Source of the DNA: Enterobacter cloacae complex sp. ECNIH7
Lineage (GTDB): Bacteria > Pseudomonadota > Gammaproteobacteria > Enterobacterales > Enterobacteriaceae
DNA: 64,000 nucleotides
Reading direction: 5' to 3'
NCBI RefSeq assembly: GCF_002208095.1
Contig: NZ_CP017990.1
Location: 2,542,001-2,606,000 of the forward strand
Positions 21,677 through 29,845 of this stretch are shown here, in pieces. The translations under genes and the position numbers were made by a program. Within the stretch, counting starts at the first letter, position 1; every line of letters begins with the position of its first letter. Below the pieces are notes generated by a model that did no database searches, was not told where the DNA came from, and worked only from the letters and a program-made list of their open reading frames with translations.

Positions 21677-21754
21677 GGTGCACTCCTTATCTCTGTTGTC
21701 TGGAGCCACTGTAGGCGTCGGGCCGGTTGGCGTAAACGACAAAAAAGGATCAGA

Positions 21755-22735
21755 TTACGCCATCTTGCGGCAGTGGAAGCGCTGGCGGTACTCGCCGGGC
21801 GTGAGGTGAAGCTGTTTCTCAAAGATGCGGCGCAGGTTAATGCTGGTACCAAACCCGCTTTGCTCGGCAACGCGCTCAAGGGAGTCATGGGTCTGCTCAA
21901 GCAGCTGGCGGGCCGCGGCCAGACGCGCTTCGGTCACGTAGCGGGCCGGAGAAACTCCCGCGTCGCGGGTAAACACGCGGGTGAAATTACGCGGGCTCAT
22001 TGCCGCTTTCTCGGCCAGATTTTCCACGCACAGGTCGGCGGTGAGGTTTTGCAGGATCCAGGTTTGCAGCTCGCTTATCGGACCGGATGTGCCGGGCTGC
22101 TTCAGGCTGTAACGGCTGAACTGCAGCTGGCCGCCGGGACGGCGCAGATACATCACCATATCCTGCGCCACGTCGCGGGCGAGGGTAAATCCGTAGTCGT
22201 CTTCCACCAGCGCCAGGGTCAGATCGAACCCGGAACTCACGCCGCCGGAGGTCCAGATGGGGCCATCCTGAATATACAGCGGACCGCCTTCGACGTGGAT
22301 AGCCGGATACTGGGCTTGCATCGTCTCCAGCAGCCGCCAGTGGGTGGTCGCCCTGCGACCGTCCAGCAGGCCGGTCTGGGCCAGCAGCATCGCGCCGCCG
22401 CAGATAGAGGCTACCCGCCGGGCGTGCGGCGCAGCGAGGTGCAGCCAGTCCACCACCGCCGTGCTCTCCTGCTCGTTCATGCCGCGTCCGGTGATAATAA
22501 TGGTGTCCAGCGGTTCACGCGGATCCAGCTCCGGCAGGCGATAGTCCGCCAGCAGATTCAGGCCGGACTGGCCGTGGATCACCTGGTGAGGCTGGGTGGT
22601 GGCGATGATAATCCGGTAGCGGGGATGCGCCAGCCCTTCCGGATGCAGCCGGTTGGCCTGCATCAGAATGTCGGCGATACCGGCGGCTTCAAACAGCATG
22701 CCGCCGTCGGGAACAATAATCAGGATCTTCTTCAT
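21755..22735 (-). CDS. GlxA-family transcriptional regulator (DJ-1/PfpI + AraC)
   Basis: A 326-residue regulator with an N-terminal class I glutamine amidotransferase-like (DJ-1/PfpI) domain (residues about 1-170; KKILIIVPDGGMLFEAAG, ASICGGAMLLAQTGLLDG with the nucleophile-position Cys). A C-terminal AraC HTH domain (about 220-320; LCVENLAEKAAMSPRNFTRVF, QSGFGTSINLRRIF) follows. Such proteins sense metabolites through the DJ-1 domain. It is divergent from the desaturase gene and upstream of the GAPDH gene, either of which may be its target. The start is MKKILIIV; the AGGA upstream is unusually close, so the start is less certain than the gene. Confidence 0.87.
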   Translation of the reverse strand: MKKILIIVPDGGMLFEAAGIADILMQANRLHPEGLAHPRYRIIIATTQPHQVIHGQSGLNLLADYRLPELDPREPLDTIIITGRGMNEQESTAVVDWLHLAAPHARRVASICGGAMLLAQTGLLDGRRATTHWRLLETMQAQYPAIHVEGGPLYIQDGPIWTSGGVSSGFDLTLALVEDDYGFTLARDVAQDMVMYLRRPGGQLQFSRYSLKQPGTSGPISELQTWILQNLTADLCVENLAEKAAMSPRNFTRVFTRDAGVSPARYVTEARLAAARQLLEQTHDSLERVAEQSGFGTSINLRRIFEKQLHLTPGEYRQRFHCRKMA

Positions 22736-22884
22736 GTCCTGAAAAGTACCTTTATCACAGAATAAGTCAAGCAGCGCGTGTGCTCCACGTTTCTGGCAAA
22801 GCAATGCGATTTAAGTTCTTTGTTATTTCAGGCGTTATCCCCGATCGTCAGAGAATTATCTCTGGCGAAACGGCGTCTGAAGGA

Positions 22885-23856
22885 ATGAGTCAACGAAGCT
22901 CCCTCTATTTACATCCGCAACAACGCGAACAAATCCGCCACCTTGCATCGGGTTTTTTATGGCGAAGCGAACTGCCCACGTGGCTGTTGATTATCACGAT
23001 TTATGCCGGCTGGTTTGCCACGCTGGCGTTCTGGCAAACGCTCGGCCTGCTGCCCGCCACGCTGCTGCTCATCGGGTTTACCGCCTGGTACATGTCCCTG
23101 CAGCATGAGCTGATCCACGGGCACCCCACGCGTTTTGCCTGGCTTAACCAGCTGTTCGGCACGCTCCCGCTGGCGGTCTGGTATCCGTATGGCTTGTACC
23201 GGGACTCCCATCTTGCCCATCATCGGCACCATAGCCTGACCCATCCGGTGGATGACCCGGAGTCATACTATTTTACCGACGAGAGCTGGGCGCGCTTTTC
23301 CCCCTGGCAGAAGCGTACGATCCGCGCCCGGAATACCTTCGCCGGGCGGCTGGTACTGGCCCCGCTACTGGATATCCTGCAGACGCTGGGCAGCGCCGTG
23401 GCGGCATTTCGCCACCTTCACCTGAGGGCGATGGCGATGTGGCTGGTTCACGTTTTGCTGCTGGTGGCGCTCTTCGCCTGGATGACGCGTACCGGTCTTT
23501 CACCCGTCTGGTTTGTGCTGGCCGTCAGCTATCCGGCGCTGGCGCTGACCAAGGTCCGATCGTTTTTCGAACATCGCGCGGCGGACGACCCGCTGGCGCG
23601 CTCCGTCATTAACGAGGCCGGGCTTTTCTGGCGGGTGCTGTTTTTGAATCTCAACTACCATTCAGTGCATCACGATCTGCCGGGCGTTCCCTGGTACGGG
23701 CTGAAGGCCATCTACCAGCAAAACCGGGAGGCGTACCAGCAGCGAAACCACGGTTTTCTCGTCAGAGGCTATGGTGAATGGCTGCGTCAGTTCTGGGTCA
23801 GGCCCGTTGACGTCACCGTTCATCCCGCAAAACAACAGGGGGAAGGGTATGAGTAA
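22885..23856 (+). CDS. membrane fatty acid desaturase/hydroxylase family protein
   Basis: A 323-residue integral membrane di-iron protein. The three histidine boxes are HELIHGH, HLAHHRHH and HSVHHD, the FA_desaturase arrangement, with membrane segments between them. It should insert a double bond or hydroxyl into a lipid-like substrate using O2; the substrate is unknown. E. coli makes unsaturated fatty acids anaerobically and has no such enzyme. The start at 22885 is the third possible one (others at 22804 and 22780) and has AAGGA almost touching the ATG, so the N-terminus is uncertain. Its stop overlaps the start of the next gene, so the two form an operon. Confidence 0.85.
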   Translation: MSQRSSLYLHPQQREQIRHLASGFLWRSELPTWLLIITIYAGWFATLAFWQTLGLLPATLLLIGFTAWYMSLQHELIHGHPTRFAWLNQLFGTLPLAVWYPYGLYRDSHLAHHRHHSLTHPVDDPESYYFTDESWARFSPWQKRTIRARNTFAGRLVLAPLLDILQTLGSAVAAFRHLHLRAMAMWLVHVLLLVALFAWMTRTGLSPVWFVLAVSYPALALTKVRSFFEHRAADDPLARSVINEAGLFWRVLFLNLNYHSVHHDLPGVPWYGLKAIYQQNREAYQQRNHGFLVRGYGEWLRQFWVRPVDVTVHPAKQQGEGYE

Positions 23857-24607
23857 CCTGCTGGCGTTTCCCATGTATGCCGTGGATCGCGCCAATACCC
23901 GCGCGCTCTGGGTGGCGGTAAAGGGGCTGCTGGCCGCGCGCGGTGTGACCGTCGATCGCGATCCCGGCTGGCCGGAGTCCGACCTGCTGACCCACTGGCA
24001 ACAGCCTGCGCTTATCCTCAGCCAGACCTGCGGTTATCCGCTGGTCACGCAGCTCCCGGACGTGCAGGTGGTCGGCTGTTTTCACTACGCGGCACCGGGC
24101 TGCGAAGGGATCCAGTACCGCAGCTTTCTGGCGGTGCGCGAGGAAGATCGGCACCTCACGCTGGCGGATTTTCGCGGACGTCGGGCGGTCTGTAATTCCC
24201 CGGATTCCCAGTCCGGCTACAATGCGCTGCGAAAAAAAGTGGCTCCCCTTGCGAGCGACGGTCTCTTTTTCGCGCAAACGTCCTTCAGCGGCAGCCATCG
24301 CCAGTCGCTGATTGATGTGAAACGCGGGGCGGGGGATATCGCGGCCATCGACTGCGTGACCTGGGCACTGCTGCAGCGCCATGAGCCGGAACGCCTTGCG
24401 GGACTGGCAGTCATTGACCGCACACCGCTGACGCCCGGACTGCCGCTGATCACCTCGCATAACACCTCACCTGAAACGCTTAACGCTATTCGCGATGCGC
24501 TTCACGAGCTGGTGGATGCGCCGGAATACCGGGAGGTGCGCGACGCGGTGTTGATCGACGGTTTTAGCGAGGTGACGCGCGAGGCCTACGCCTCATTGTC
24601 CGCGTGA
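23849..24607 (+). CDS. PhnD-like substrate-binding fold protein without signal peptide
   Basis: A 252-residue protein with the fold of phosphate/phosphonate ABC-transporter binding proteins (PhnD/SsuA-like). Blocks TLADFRGRRAVCNSPDSQSGYNALR and SGSHRQSLIDVKRGAGDIAAIDCVTW are diagnostic of that family. It begins directly with the first strand (LLAFPMYAVDRANTRALW) and has no signal peptide or lipobox, and no permease or ATPase genes are nearby. It is thus probably a cytoplasmic sensor or enzyme, not a transporter part. It overlaps the desaturase gene by eight bases (ATGAGTAA) and overlaps the convergent LysR gene by 22 bases. Confidence 0.82.
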   Translation: MSNLLAFPMYAVDRANTRALWVAVKGLLAARGVTVDRDPGWPESDLLTHWQQPALILSQTCGYPLVTQLPDVQVVGCFHYAAPGCEGIQYRSFLAVREEDRHLTLADFRGRRAVCNSPDSQSGYNALRKKVAPLASDGLFFAQTSFSGSHRQSLIDVKRGAGDIAAIDCVTWALLQRHEPERLAGLAVIDRTPLTPGLPLITSHNTSPETLNAIRDALHELVDAPEYREVRDAVLIDGFSEVTREAYASLSA

Positions 24608-25482
24608 TAAATCTCCTGCGCGTCGGTAAAGCAGCGCAGCGCCAGCGAGGAGACCGGCTTCTGCCTGCGCATAATCAGGCCGACGGGAGCCTCAATGTTC
24701 GCGTCGGCGATGGGGACAATCCTGAAGTTGCTGTTCAGCGCCTCCAGCCCGTTGTTCAGCGGCATGACGGCGCAGCACACGCCGCTCTGAACCGCCTGAA
24801 TGATCTGGAACGTCGAGTCGCTCTCGAAAACGGACGTCGGTTCGATGCCTGCAGATTTAAAGCTGGCCTCCATATGCGCCCGGTAATGCATCCCTTTGGT
24901 CAGGAACCCCAGCGGAAAATCCGTCAGGTCGTGCCACGTCAGCGTTGCCTGGCCGAGCTGAAAATGGCGGACGTCGTGCAGCAGGCCCATCTTGGTTTTT
25001 GGCAGCTGGATAACGTCAAACAGGCTGGTGTCGATGCTGTTGAGGTAGCAAATTCCCAGCTCAAGCTGATTGCGGCTGACGCCGTCGGCAATCTGCGCTG
25101 AGGACATGGAATAGAGGCTGTAGCTCAGCTCCGGGTATTTTCGCGTCTGCAGGCGAATAAAGATCATCGGATCCACGCTCGCCAGCGGCACCATCCCCAG
25201 ACGTAATTCGCCCACCACCTGGCCTTTACACAGCGCGGCTTCCGCCTGTAACCCGTCGTGCGCGGCCAGCAGGGCACGGGCCCACGCGAGGATGCGTTCA
25301 CCCTCCGGCGTAAACCCTTCAAAGCGCTGCCCGCGCACGATCAGCACCAGCCCCAGCTCCTCTTCCAGGCTGCGGATGCGCATGGAGAGGGTCGGCTGGG
25401 TGACGTTGCACTGCGAGGCCGCTTTACCAAAGTGGCGGGTCTCGTCGAGCGCGATTAAATATTTTAACTGTTTAATATCCAT
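24586..25482 (-). CDS. LysR-family transcriptional regulator
   Basis: A 298-residue LysR regulator. The N-terminal winged helix (residues 1-60: MDIKQLKYLIALDETRHFGK, QCNVTQPTLSMRIRSLEEEL) and the C-terminal effector domain (about 90-290) are complete. It starts 22 bases after the stop of the molybdopterin oxidoreductase gene on the same strand, so the two are probably co-transcribed. Such a gene usually controls its partner or a nearby divergent operon. Its end overlaps the end of the PhnD-like gene by 22 bases. The inducer is unknown. An in-frame upstream extension lacks family support. Confidence 0.9.
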   Translation of the reverse strand: MDIKQLKYLIALDETRHFGKAASQCNVTQPTLSMRIRSLEEELGLVLIVRGQRFEGFTPEGERILAWARALLAAHDGLQAEAALCKGQVVGELRLGMVPLASVDPMIFIRLQTRKYPELSYSLYSMSSAQIADGVSRNQLELGICYLNSIDTSLFDVIQLPKTKMGLLHDVRHFQLGQATLTWHDLTDFPLGFLTKGMHYRAHMEASFKSAGIEPTSVFESDSTFQIIQAVQSGVCCAVMPLNNGLEALNSNFRIVPIADANIEAPVGLIMRRQKPVSSLALRCFTDAQEIYHADNEA

Positions 25483-25504
25483 CTTATTTTCTGCGCGAGC
25501 AGCC

Positions 25505-27793
25505 TTACAGCATGCGGATCTCTTTCGAGCGCAGGGTGATGCGAACCGGAACGGATTTATACGACGGCGTACCGCTGTCCTTATCCAGATAATCAAGCGG
25601 CACCAGCACGTTGGCCTCCGGGTAATAGGCGCCGACGGTGCCCGGCGCGATGTTATACGCCACCACGGTAATGTCTTTCAGACGCTGAACGCTGCCGGGG
25701 AGGGCGGTTTCGATATCCACGCGGTCGCCGTGTTCCAGGCCTGACTGCGCCATATCGTCTTCGTTCATAAATAGCACGTCGCGGCGGCCAAACACGCCGC
25801 GGTAGCGGTCGTCCAGAGCGTAAATGGTGGTGTTGTACTGGTCGTGGCTGCGCAGCGTGATCAGGCGCAGAACGTGCTCACCTTCGCCGCTGGCGTTCTC
25901 GTGAACGCCGTCGAACACCGAGAACATCGCTTTCCCCGTCGCCGTTGGCCAGATGCGCTGCGTTGGCGGCAGCGGCATGCGAAAGCCGCCGGGAACGCGG
26001 ATCCGCGCGTTGTAGTTCTCAAAGCCCGGAATGGTCTGCTCGATCAGATCGCGGATGCGGTCGTAATCCTCAACCAGCGTTAGCCAGTCCACGCGGGTTT
26101 CCGGCAGCGTGGCTTTCGCCATGCCGGCGACGATAGCAGGTTCCGAGAGGAGCAACGGCGAGGCGGGCTTCAGCTTGCCGGACGAGGCATGCACCATCGA
26201 CATGGAGTCTTCGACGGTAATGGACTGACGGCCGGTGGCCTGGAGATCCAGCTCGGTGCGGCCGAGACACGGAAAGATAAAGGTCTCTTTGCCCACCAGC
26301 AGATGGGTACGGTTGAGCTTGGTCCCGACGTGCACGCTCAAATCCAGGTTACCCATCGCCGGAAAACCCCGCTCGTGATCGGGCATCGCGACGGCAAAAT
26401 TACCCCCAAGGCAGATGAGCGCCTTCGCGCGGCCGTCGATCATCGCCTGCGTGGCCTGCACCGCATCGTGTCCGTGGTGAGACGGCGGCTCAAAGCCGAA
26501 AACGTCCTTCAGACGGTTCAGGAAGACCGGGGTAGGCTTCTCGCTAATCCCGACGGTGCGGTTTCCCTGAACGTTAGAGTGGCCGCGCAGGGGGCAGATA
26601 CCCGCGCCGGGCTTGCCGATATTCCCGCGCAGCAGCAGCAGGTCGGCGATCAGGCGGACGTTTGCCGTACCTTTATTGTGCTGGGTAATGCCCATCCCGT
26701 AGGTAATGATGGTGGCATTTGATTTCGCATAGGCGTCGGCCACCTTTTGGAGCGCCGCCTGGCTCAGGCCTGACTCGCGCTCGATCTCGTCCCAGCGGGT
26801 TTGCGCGATATCGGCGGTGAAGTCCTCAATGCCCTGGGTGTGTTCGGCAATAAACGCATGGTCGAGCACGTCACCGCGTTCGGCCTCCATTTCCAGCAGG
26901 TGTTTGGCAATGCCTTTCAGCGCGGCGGCATCGCCCCCGGCCTTCACCTGGAAATAGGTCGAGGCGATATCCGTTGAGCCGTAGGTCGCCATTTCAATCA
27001 CGCTTTGCGGGTCGGCGAAGCGTTCGAGGGCGCGCTCGCGCAGCGGGTTAAAGACGATAATCGGCACGTTGCGACGGGCCAGCTCATGGAGAGTCCCCAT
27101 CATTCGCGGATGGTTGGTGCCGGGGTTGTGGCCGATGGAGATCACCAGCTCGGTCTTATCGAAGTCGTCCAGCGAGACTGTGCCTTTCCCGATGCCAATC
27201 GAACGCGGCAAACCGACGCTGGTGGCCTCGTGACACATATTCGAGCAGTCGGGGAAGTTATTGGTGCCGTATTCGCGGGCGAAGAGCTGGAAAAGATACG
27301 CCGCTTCGTTAGAGGCGCGTCCGGAGGTATAGAACTCGACCTGGTCCGGCTCGAGCCCGCGCAATATTTCGCCGATGCGTTGAAACGCCTCTTCCCAGTC
27401 GACGGGCCGGAAGGTATCGCTTGCCCGGTCATAGCGCAGGGGATGCGTCAGCCGACCGTAGCCTTCCAGTTCAAAGTCCGATCTCGCCAGCAGCGAGGAG
27501 ACGCTGTTCTCAGCCAGAAACGCGGGGGTAACGCGTTTGCTGGTGGCTTCCCAGGTCACGGCTTTGGCGCCGTTCTCACAGAACTGGAACGTCGACTTGT
27601 GTTCTTTATCCGGCCACGCGCAGCCCGGGCAGTCAAAACCGTCAGGCTGGTTGGTGCGCAGCAGCGTCGCGGGGGCATCAAGGGTATCCATTTGGGTACG
27701 TACTGCAATGGCCGTCGCTTTCAATGCGCCCCAGCCGCCGGCAGGACCGTCATAGTGTCTGATACCCGGCACCGAGCGTCTTTTCTTGTTCAT
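25505..27793 (-). CDS. FdhF/YdeP-family molybdopterin oxidoreductase
   Basis: A 762-residue molybdopterin-guanine-dinucleotide oxidoreductase of the YdeP/FdhF-like family. Matches to E. coli YdeP are extensive: GFDCPGCAWPD, EFYTSGRASNEAAYLFQL, FPDCSNMCHEATSVGL, GHNPGTNHPRMM, ITQHNKGTANVRL, GAGICPLRGHSNVQGNRTVGI, and TLRSHDQYNTTIY near the C-terminal molybdopterin-binding domain. There is no in-frame TGA, so no selenocysteine. E. coli ydeP is linked to acid resistance (EvgA regulon), but the substrate is not established. The ATG at 27793 has AGGAG five bases upstream; GTG two codons earlier is less likely. LysR follows in the same transcript. Confidence 0.9.
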   Translation of the reverse strand: MNKKRRSVPGIRHYDGPAGGWGALKATAIAVRTQMDTLDAPATLLRTNQPDGFDCPGCAWPDKEHKSTFQFCENGAKAVTWEATSKRVTPAFLAENSVSSLLARSDFELEGYGRLTHPLRYDRASDTFRPVDWEEAFQRIGEILRGLEPDQVEFYTSGRASNEAAYLFQLFAREYGTNNFPDCSNMCHEATSVGLPRSIGIGKGTVSLDDFDKTELVISIGHNPGTNHPRMMGTLHELARRNVPIIVFNPLRERALERFADPQSVIEMATYGSTDIASTYFQVKAGGDAAALKGIAKHLLEMEAERGDVLDHAFIAEHTQGIEDFTADIAQTRWDEIERESGLSQAALQKVADAYAKSNATIITYGMGITQHNKGTANVRLIADLLLLRGNIGKPGAGICPLRGHSNVQGNRTVGISEKPTPVFLNRLKDVFGFEPPSHHGHDAVQATQAMIDGRAKALICLGGNFAVAMPDHERGFPAMGNLDLSVHVGTKLNRTHLLVGKETFIFPCLGRTELDLQATGRQSITVEDSMSMVHASSGKLKPASPLLLSEPAIVAGMAKATLPETRVDWLTLVEDYDRIRDLIEQTIPGFENYNARIRVPGGFRMPLPPTQRIWPTATGKAMFSVFDGVHENASGEGEHVLRLITLRSHDQYNTTIYALDDRYRGVFGRRDVLFMNEDDMAQSGLEHGDRVDIETALPGSVQRLKDITVVAYNIAPGTVGAYYPEANVLVPLDYLDKDSGTPSYKSVPVRITLRSKEIRML

Positions 27794-28525
27794 ACCCACT
27801 CCTGATTTGTTCGGTCACACAACGTCTGAACCCCTAAAAGCGCTGCAAAGAACGATAAGTGAATGCAATGACGACCGGATGGTGACGCGCGTGCGGCACG
27901 AAAAGATGCTTTAACTTAAATTCTTTTTATTACAGTTGTTTATAGGGTCTGACGTTGAAATATTTAAAGAAATTATAACGAAATTTTATCATTTTAATAA
28001 TAAATCTTATCTATCAAGCGGTAGGCAAGATAGATGGGGCGAGCAGGAGAGGATGTAGCAGCAATAAAATTTCGAATGAAGCCTTTGAGCGGCAGCAATA
28101 AAGAATGTTCGCAGCTGGCGGGGCTATTGCGAGCATTTTCGGCTGCGGTAATGTCAGGATGGTTAACTCAGGCTTAATGATTGACGATTAAAATTCAGGC
28201 CTGACGGGGTAATTGTCGCAACGCGAAATATAAAGTTATTTTGAGTCGTGAAATTAACGTCGTGCAACATAAGTGAAATAGTTACCTTCACGTTGTCGCG
28301 TGCATTCAATATTAAAGATACCCTTTTAGTGCAACAAATAATTCATGGTTCATATATTCTGCTGACCTCACCAATACGCGAATTCTACTAATTATGGTAG
28401 TGGCGATAATAGCCGTATTGCGTTAATGAAAGTGGTTCTCTTTTGTATTTTCCATATATAAAACATGTGGTTGTAATGTTGTGTGGCTAAAAAATAAAAG
28501 GGCGTAGGTCGTATCGGGTTTTTTC

Positions 28526-28544
28526 ATAGGATTAATCCTATAAT
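28526..28544 (+). promoter_or_regulatory. candidate T6SS promoter with palindromic operator
   Basis: ATAGGATT-AATCCTAT is a perfect 16-base palindrome (28526-28541) overlapping a consensus -10 TATAAT (28539-28544). No strong -35 is seen, suggesting activation or relief of repression. The predicted leader to the first gene would be about 245 bases. Confidence 0.4.
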
Positions 28545-28673
28545 TTTCCGACTGCTTCATTTACCAACAGTTACGTACCGGTAAATATTGAATTGAGACG
28601 AAGCTCATGTAAACTTGTTTACCGTTTGTCAAAATATGTCAGGAAGACACTGGGCCTTATTCTGAAGGGCTCG

Positions 28674-28684
28674 TGCGGTAGCTA
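28674..28684 (+). promoter_or_regulatory. ops-like element (possible RfaH recruitment site)
   Basis: TGCGGTAGCTA keeps the GCGGTAGC core of the ops element (consensus GGCGGTAGCGT), which pauses RNA polymerase and recruits RfaH to long operons. It lies in the predicted leader of the 35-kb T6SS unit. Eight of 11 positions match, so this is a weak candidate. Confidence 0.3.
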
Positions 28685-28795
28685 TGCCCTTAAAATAGTA
28701 ACGCCCCGAAAATATCCTGGCTATTTTAACAATAGCACCTAAGTCAAACTTCACCCCCTTATCTTCATCATCGAAATATCGCTACGGAAAAGCAT

Positions 28796-29290
28796 ATGAA
28801 AATGCGCGTACTGTTTTCACTTCTGTTTGTAATGGCGGTGGCGGGCTGTAAAGCGCCGCAGAAACCTGTGATCAACGACGATACGATCGAGACCAGCCAG
28901 GTCAACGGCGTGACCTTAACCCACCGTCACGCTGTGGCGCCGCCTGCGGAGTTCAACCCGGTCAACGAACCGTATCGCGCCATGTATCCGGCCTCCCTGA
29001 TGAGCCGTCCTGACTTCGGCGGCAAAGTTATCCGTACTCTCGACACCGGAAAAACCTACGTGGTGCTGGGGCAGGTTGAACACTACTGGATGGCGCTTGC
29101 CGATGAAGGTAACGATCAGCTGATTGGTTACGTCCCGATGCGCGCCGTGATCAAGGCCGACCTGTACGACGCCGCCGTGCGTAAACAGGCCATTCGTCCG
29201 AAGGCGCGTAAAAAAGCGACCTGTGTCGACGTCGATGGCAACAGCAAAGCCTGCAAAGACAGCGCTAACGGTACCTGGATCCTGAACTAA
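28796..29290 (+). CDS. SH3-like lipoprotein, first gene of the T6SS cluster
   Basis: A 164-residue predicted lipoprotein. The signal peptide ends at lipobox VAGC (Cys18). The middle (about 65-120: KVIRTLDTGKTYVVLGQVEHYWMAL, GYVPMRAV) resembles a bacterial SH3 domain, which often binds murein. The C-terminal part has a conserved cysteine pair (ATCVDVDGNSKACKDS). I do not recognise a named T6SS component. Its position right before tssJ, with five bases to the next possible start, suggests a role at the outer membrane or cell wall in anchoring the membrane complex. It could equally be an accessory envelope protein. Confidence 0.8.
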   Translation: MKMRVLFSLLFVMAVAGCKAPQKPVINDDTIETSQVNGVTLTHRHAVAPPAEFNPVNEPYRAMYPASLMSRPDFGGKVIRTLDTGKTYVVLGQVEHYWMALADEGNDQLIGYVPMRAVIKADLYDAAVRKQAIRPKARKKATCVDVDGNSKACKDSANGTWILN

Positions 29291-29313
29291 ACGGCTTGCA
29301 TGAGCGCATTTTT

Positions 29314-29817
29314 ATGAATAATAAAAATTTTCATAAGCTGTGGTTATTCTTTTACGCGGTGATTTTCGCCCTGGTCAGTGGTTGTACGTCGTCTTCACAC
29401 AGCGACCCCTCCCGCTACAATCTGCAGTTTCAGGCTCATCCACAAATCAACGAATCTGCGCCGCTTAAGGTTCGGGTGCTGCTGCTGAAATCCGATGCGG
29501 ATTTCATGTCCAGCGACTTCTACTCCCTGCAGAACAACGCGTCAGCCACGCTTGGCGCGAATCTGCTGAACAGCGATGTGTTCTTCCTGATGCCGGGACA
29601 GCTGTCCAAAACTCTCAGCGGGCAAAGCTCGCCGGAGGCCCGCTACATCGGCGTGATGGCGGAGTACCAGGTGCTGGATGGCAAAAAATGGCGCGTTTCA
29701 CTCCCTCTGCCCGTGCCTGGCGAAAATCATATCTACCAGTTCTGGAAATGGTCCGCCGATGAACTTCAGGCCAACGTTTTTCTCGACGTGAACGGCATTC
29801 GGGTCATCAGCCAGTAA
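29314..29817 (+). CDS. tssJ: T6SS outer-membrane lipoprotein TssJ
   Basis: TssJ/SciN lipoprotein of 167 residues, the outer-membrane anchor of the TssJLM complex. The signal peptide ends with ALVSGC, and a transthyretin-like beta domain follows (LKVRVLLLKSDADFMSSDFYSL, MPGQLSKTL, VMAEYQVLDGKKWR). The ATG at 29314 opens the signal peptide; an upstream TTG in frame would add six polar residues. The ribosome site is weak, so translation may be coupled to the lipoprotein gene ending 23 bases before it. Confidence 0.9.
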   Translation: MNNKNFHKLWLFFYAVIFALVSGCTSSSHSDPSRYNLQFQAHPQINESAPLKVRVLLLKSDADFMSSDFYSLQNNASATLGANLLNSDVFFLMPGQLSKTLSGQSSPEARYIGVMAEYQVLDGKKWRVSLPLPVPGENHIYQFWKWSADELQANVFLDVNGIRVISQ

Positions 29818-29845
29818 CGCGCTTCTAAACAGGAAACACATCATC

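Larger units (their letters stand above)
27794..28795. other. 1-kb AT-rich gene-free region ahead of the T6SS cluster
   Basis: No credible ORF is present on either strand. Its left end holds the promoter of the oxidoreductase gene and its right part the leader of the T6SS operon. Base composition is much more AT-rich than the flanking genes, as in H-NS-bound silenced promoters (inference). Visible details are an inverted repeat ATCTATC...GATAGAT near 28010-28036, a perfect palindrome on a TATAAT box (28526-28544) and an ops-like octamer GCGGTAGC (28675-28682). Confidence 0.7.

Noticed and set aside
21113..22765. 550-codon plus-strand open frame across gap and the GlxA regulator
   Set aside because: It runs antisense to two recognised genes and has a biased, non-protein-like composition.
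25505..27793. Selenocysteine formate dehydrogenase
   Set aside because: The protein follows YdeP, and the frame has no internal TGA, so it is not a selenoenzyme of the FdhF-H type.
28010..28036. Second ops-like octamer near GCGGTAGG
   Set aside because: The last base of the core differs and it lies upstream of the likely promoter, so RNA polymerase would not transcribe it into the T6SS leader.
27794..28795. Sigma-54 promoter in front of the T6SS
   Set aside because: I looked for a GG-N10-GC pair in the form TGGCAC-N5-TTGC and saw no convincing match, although several T6SS clusters are sigma-54 dependent.
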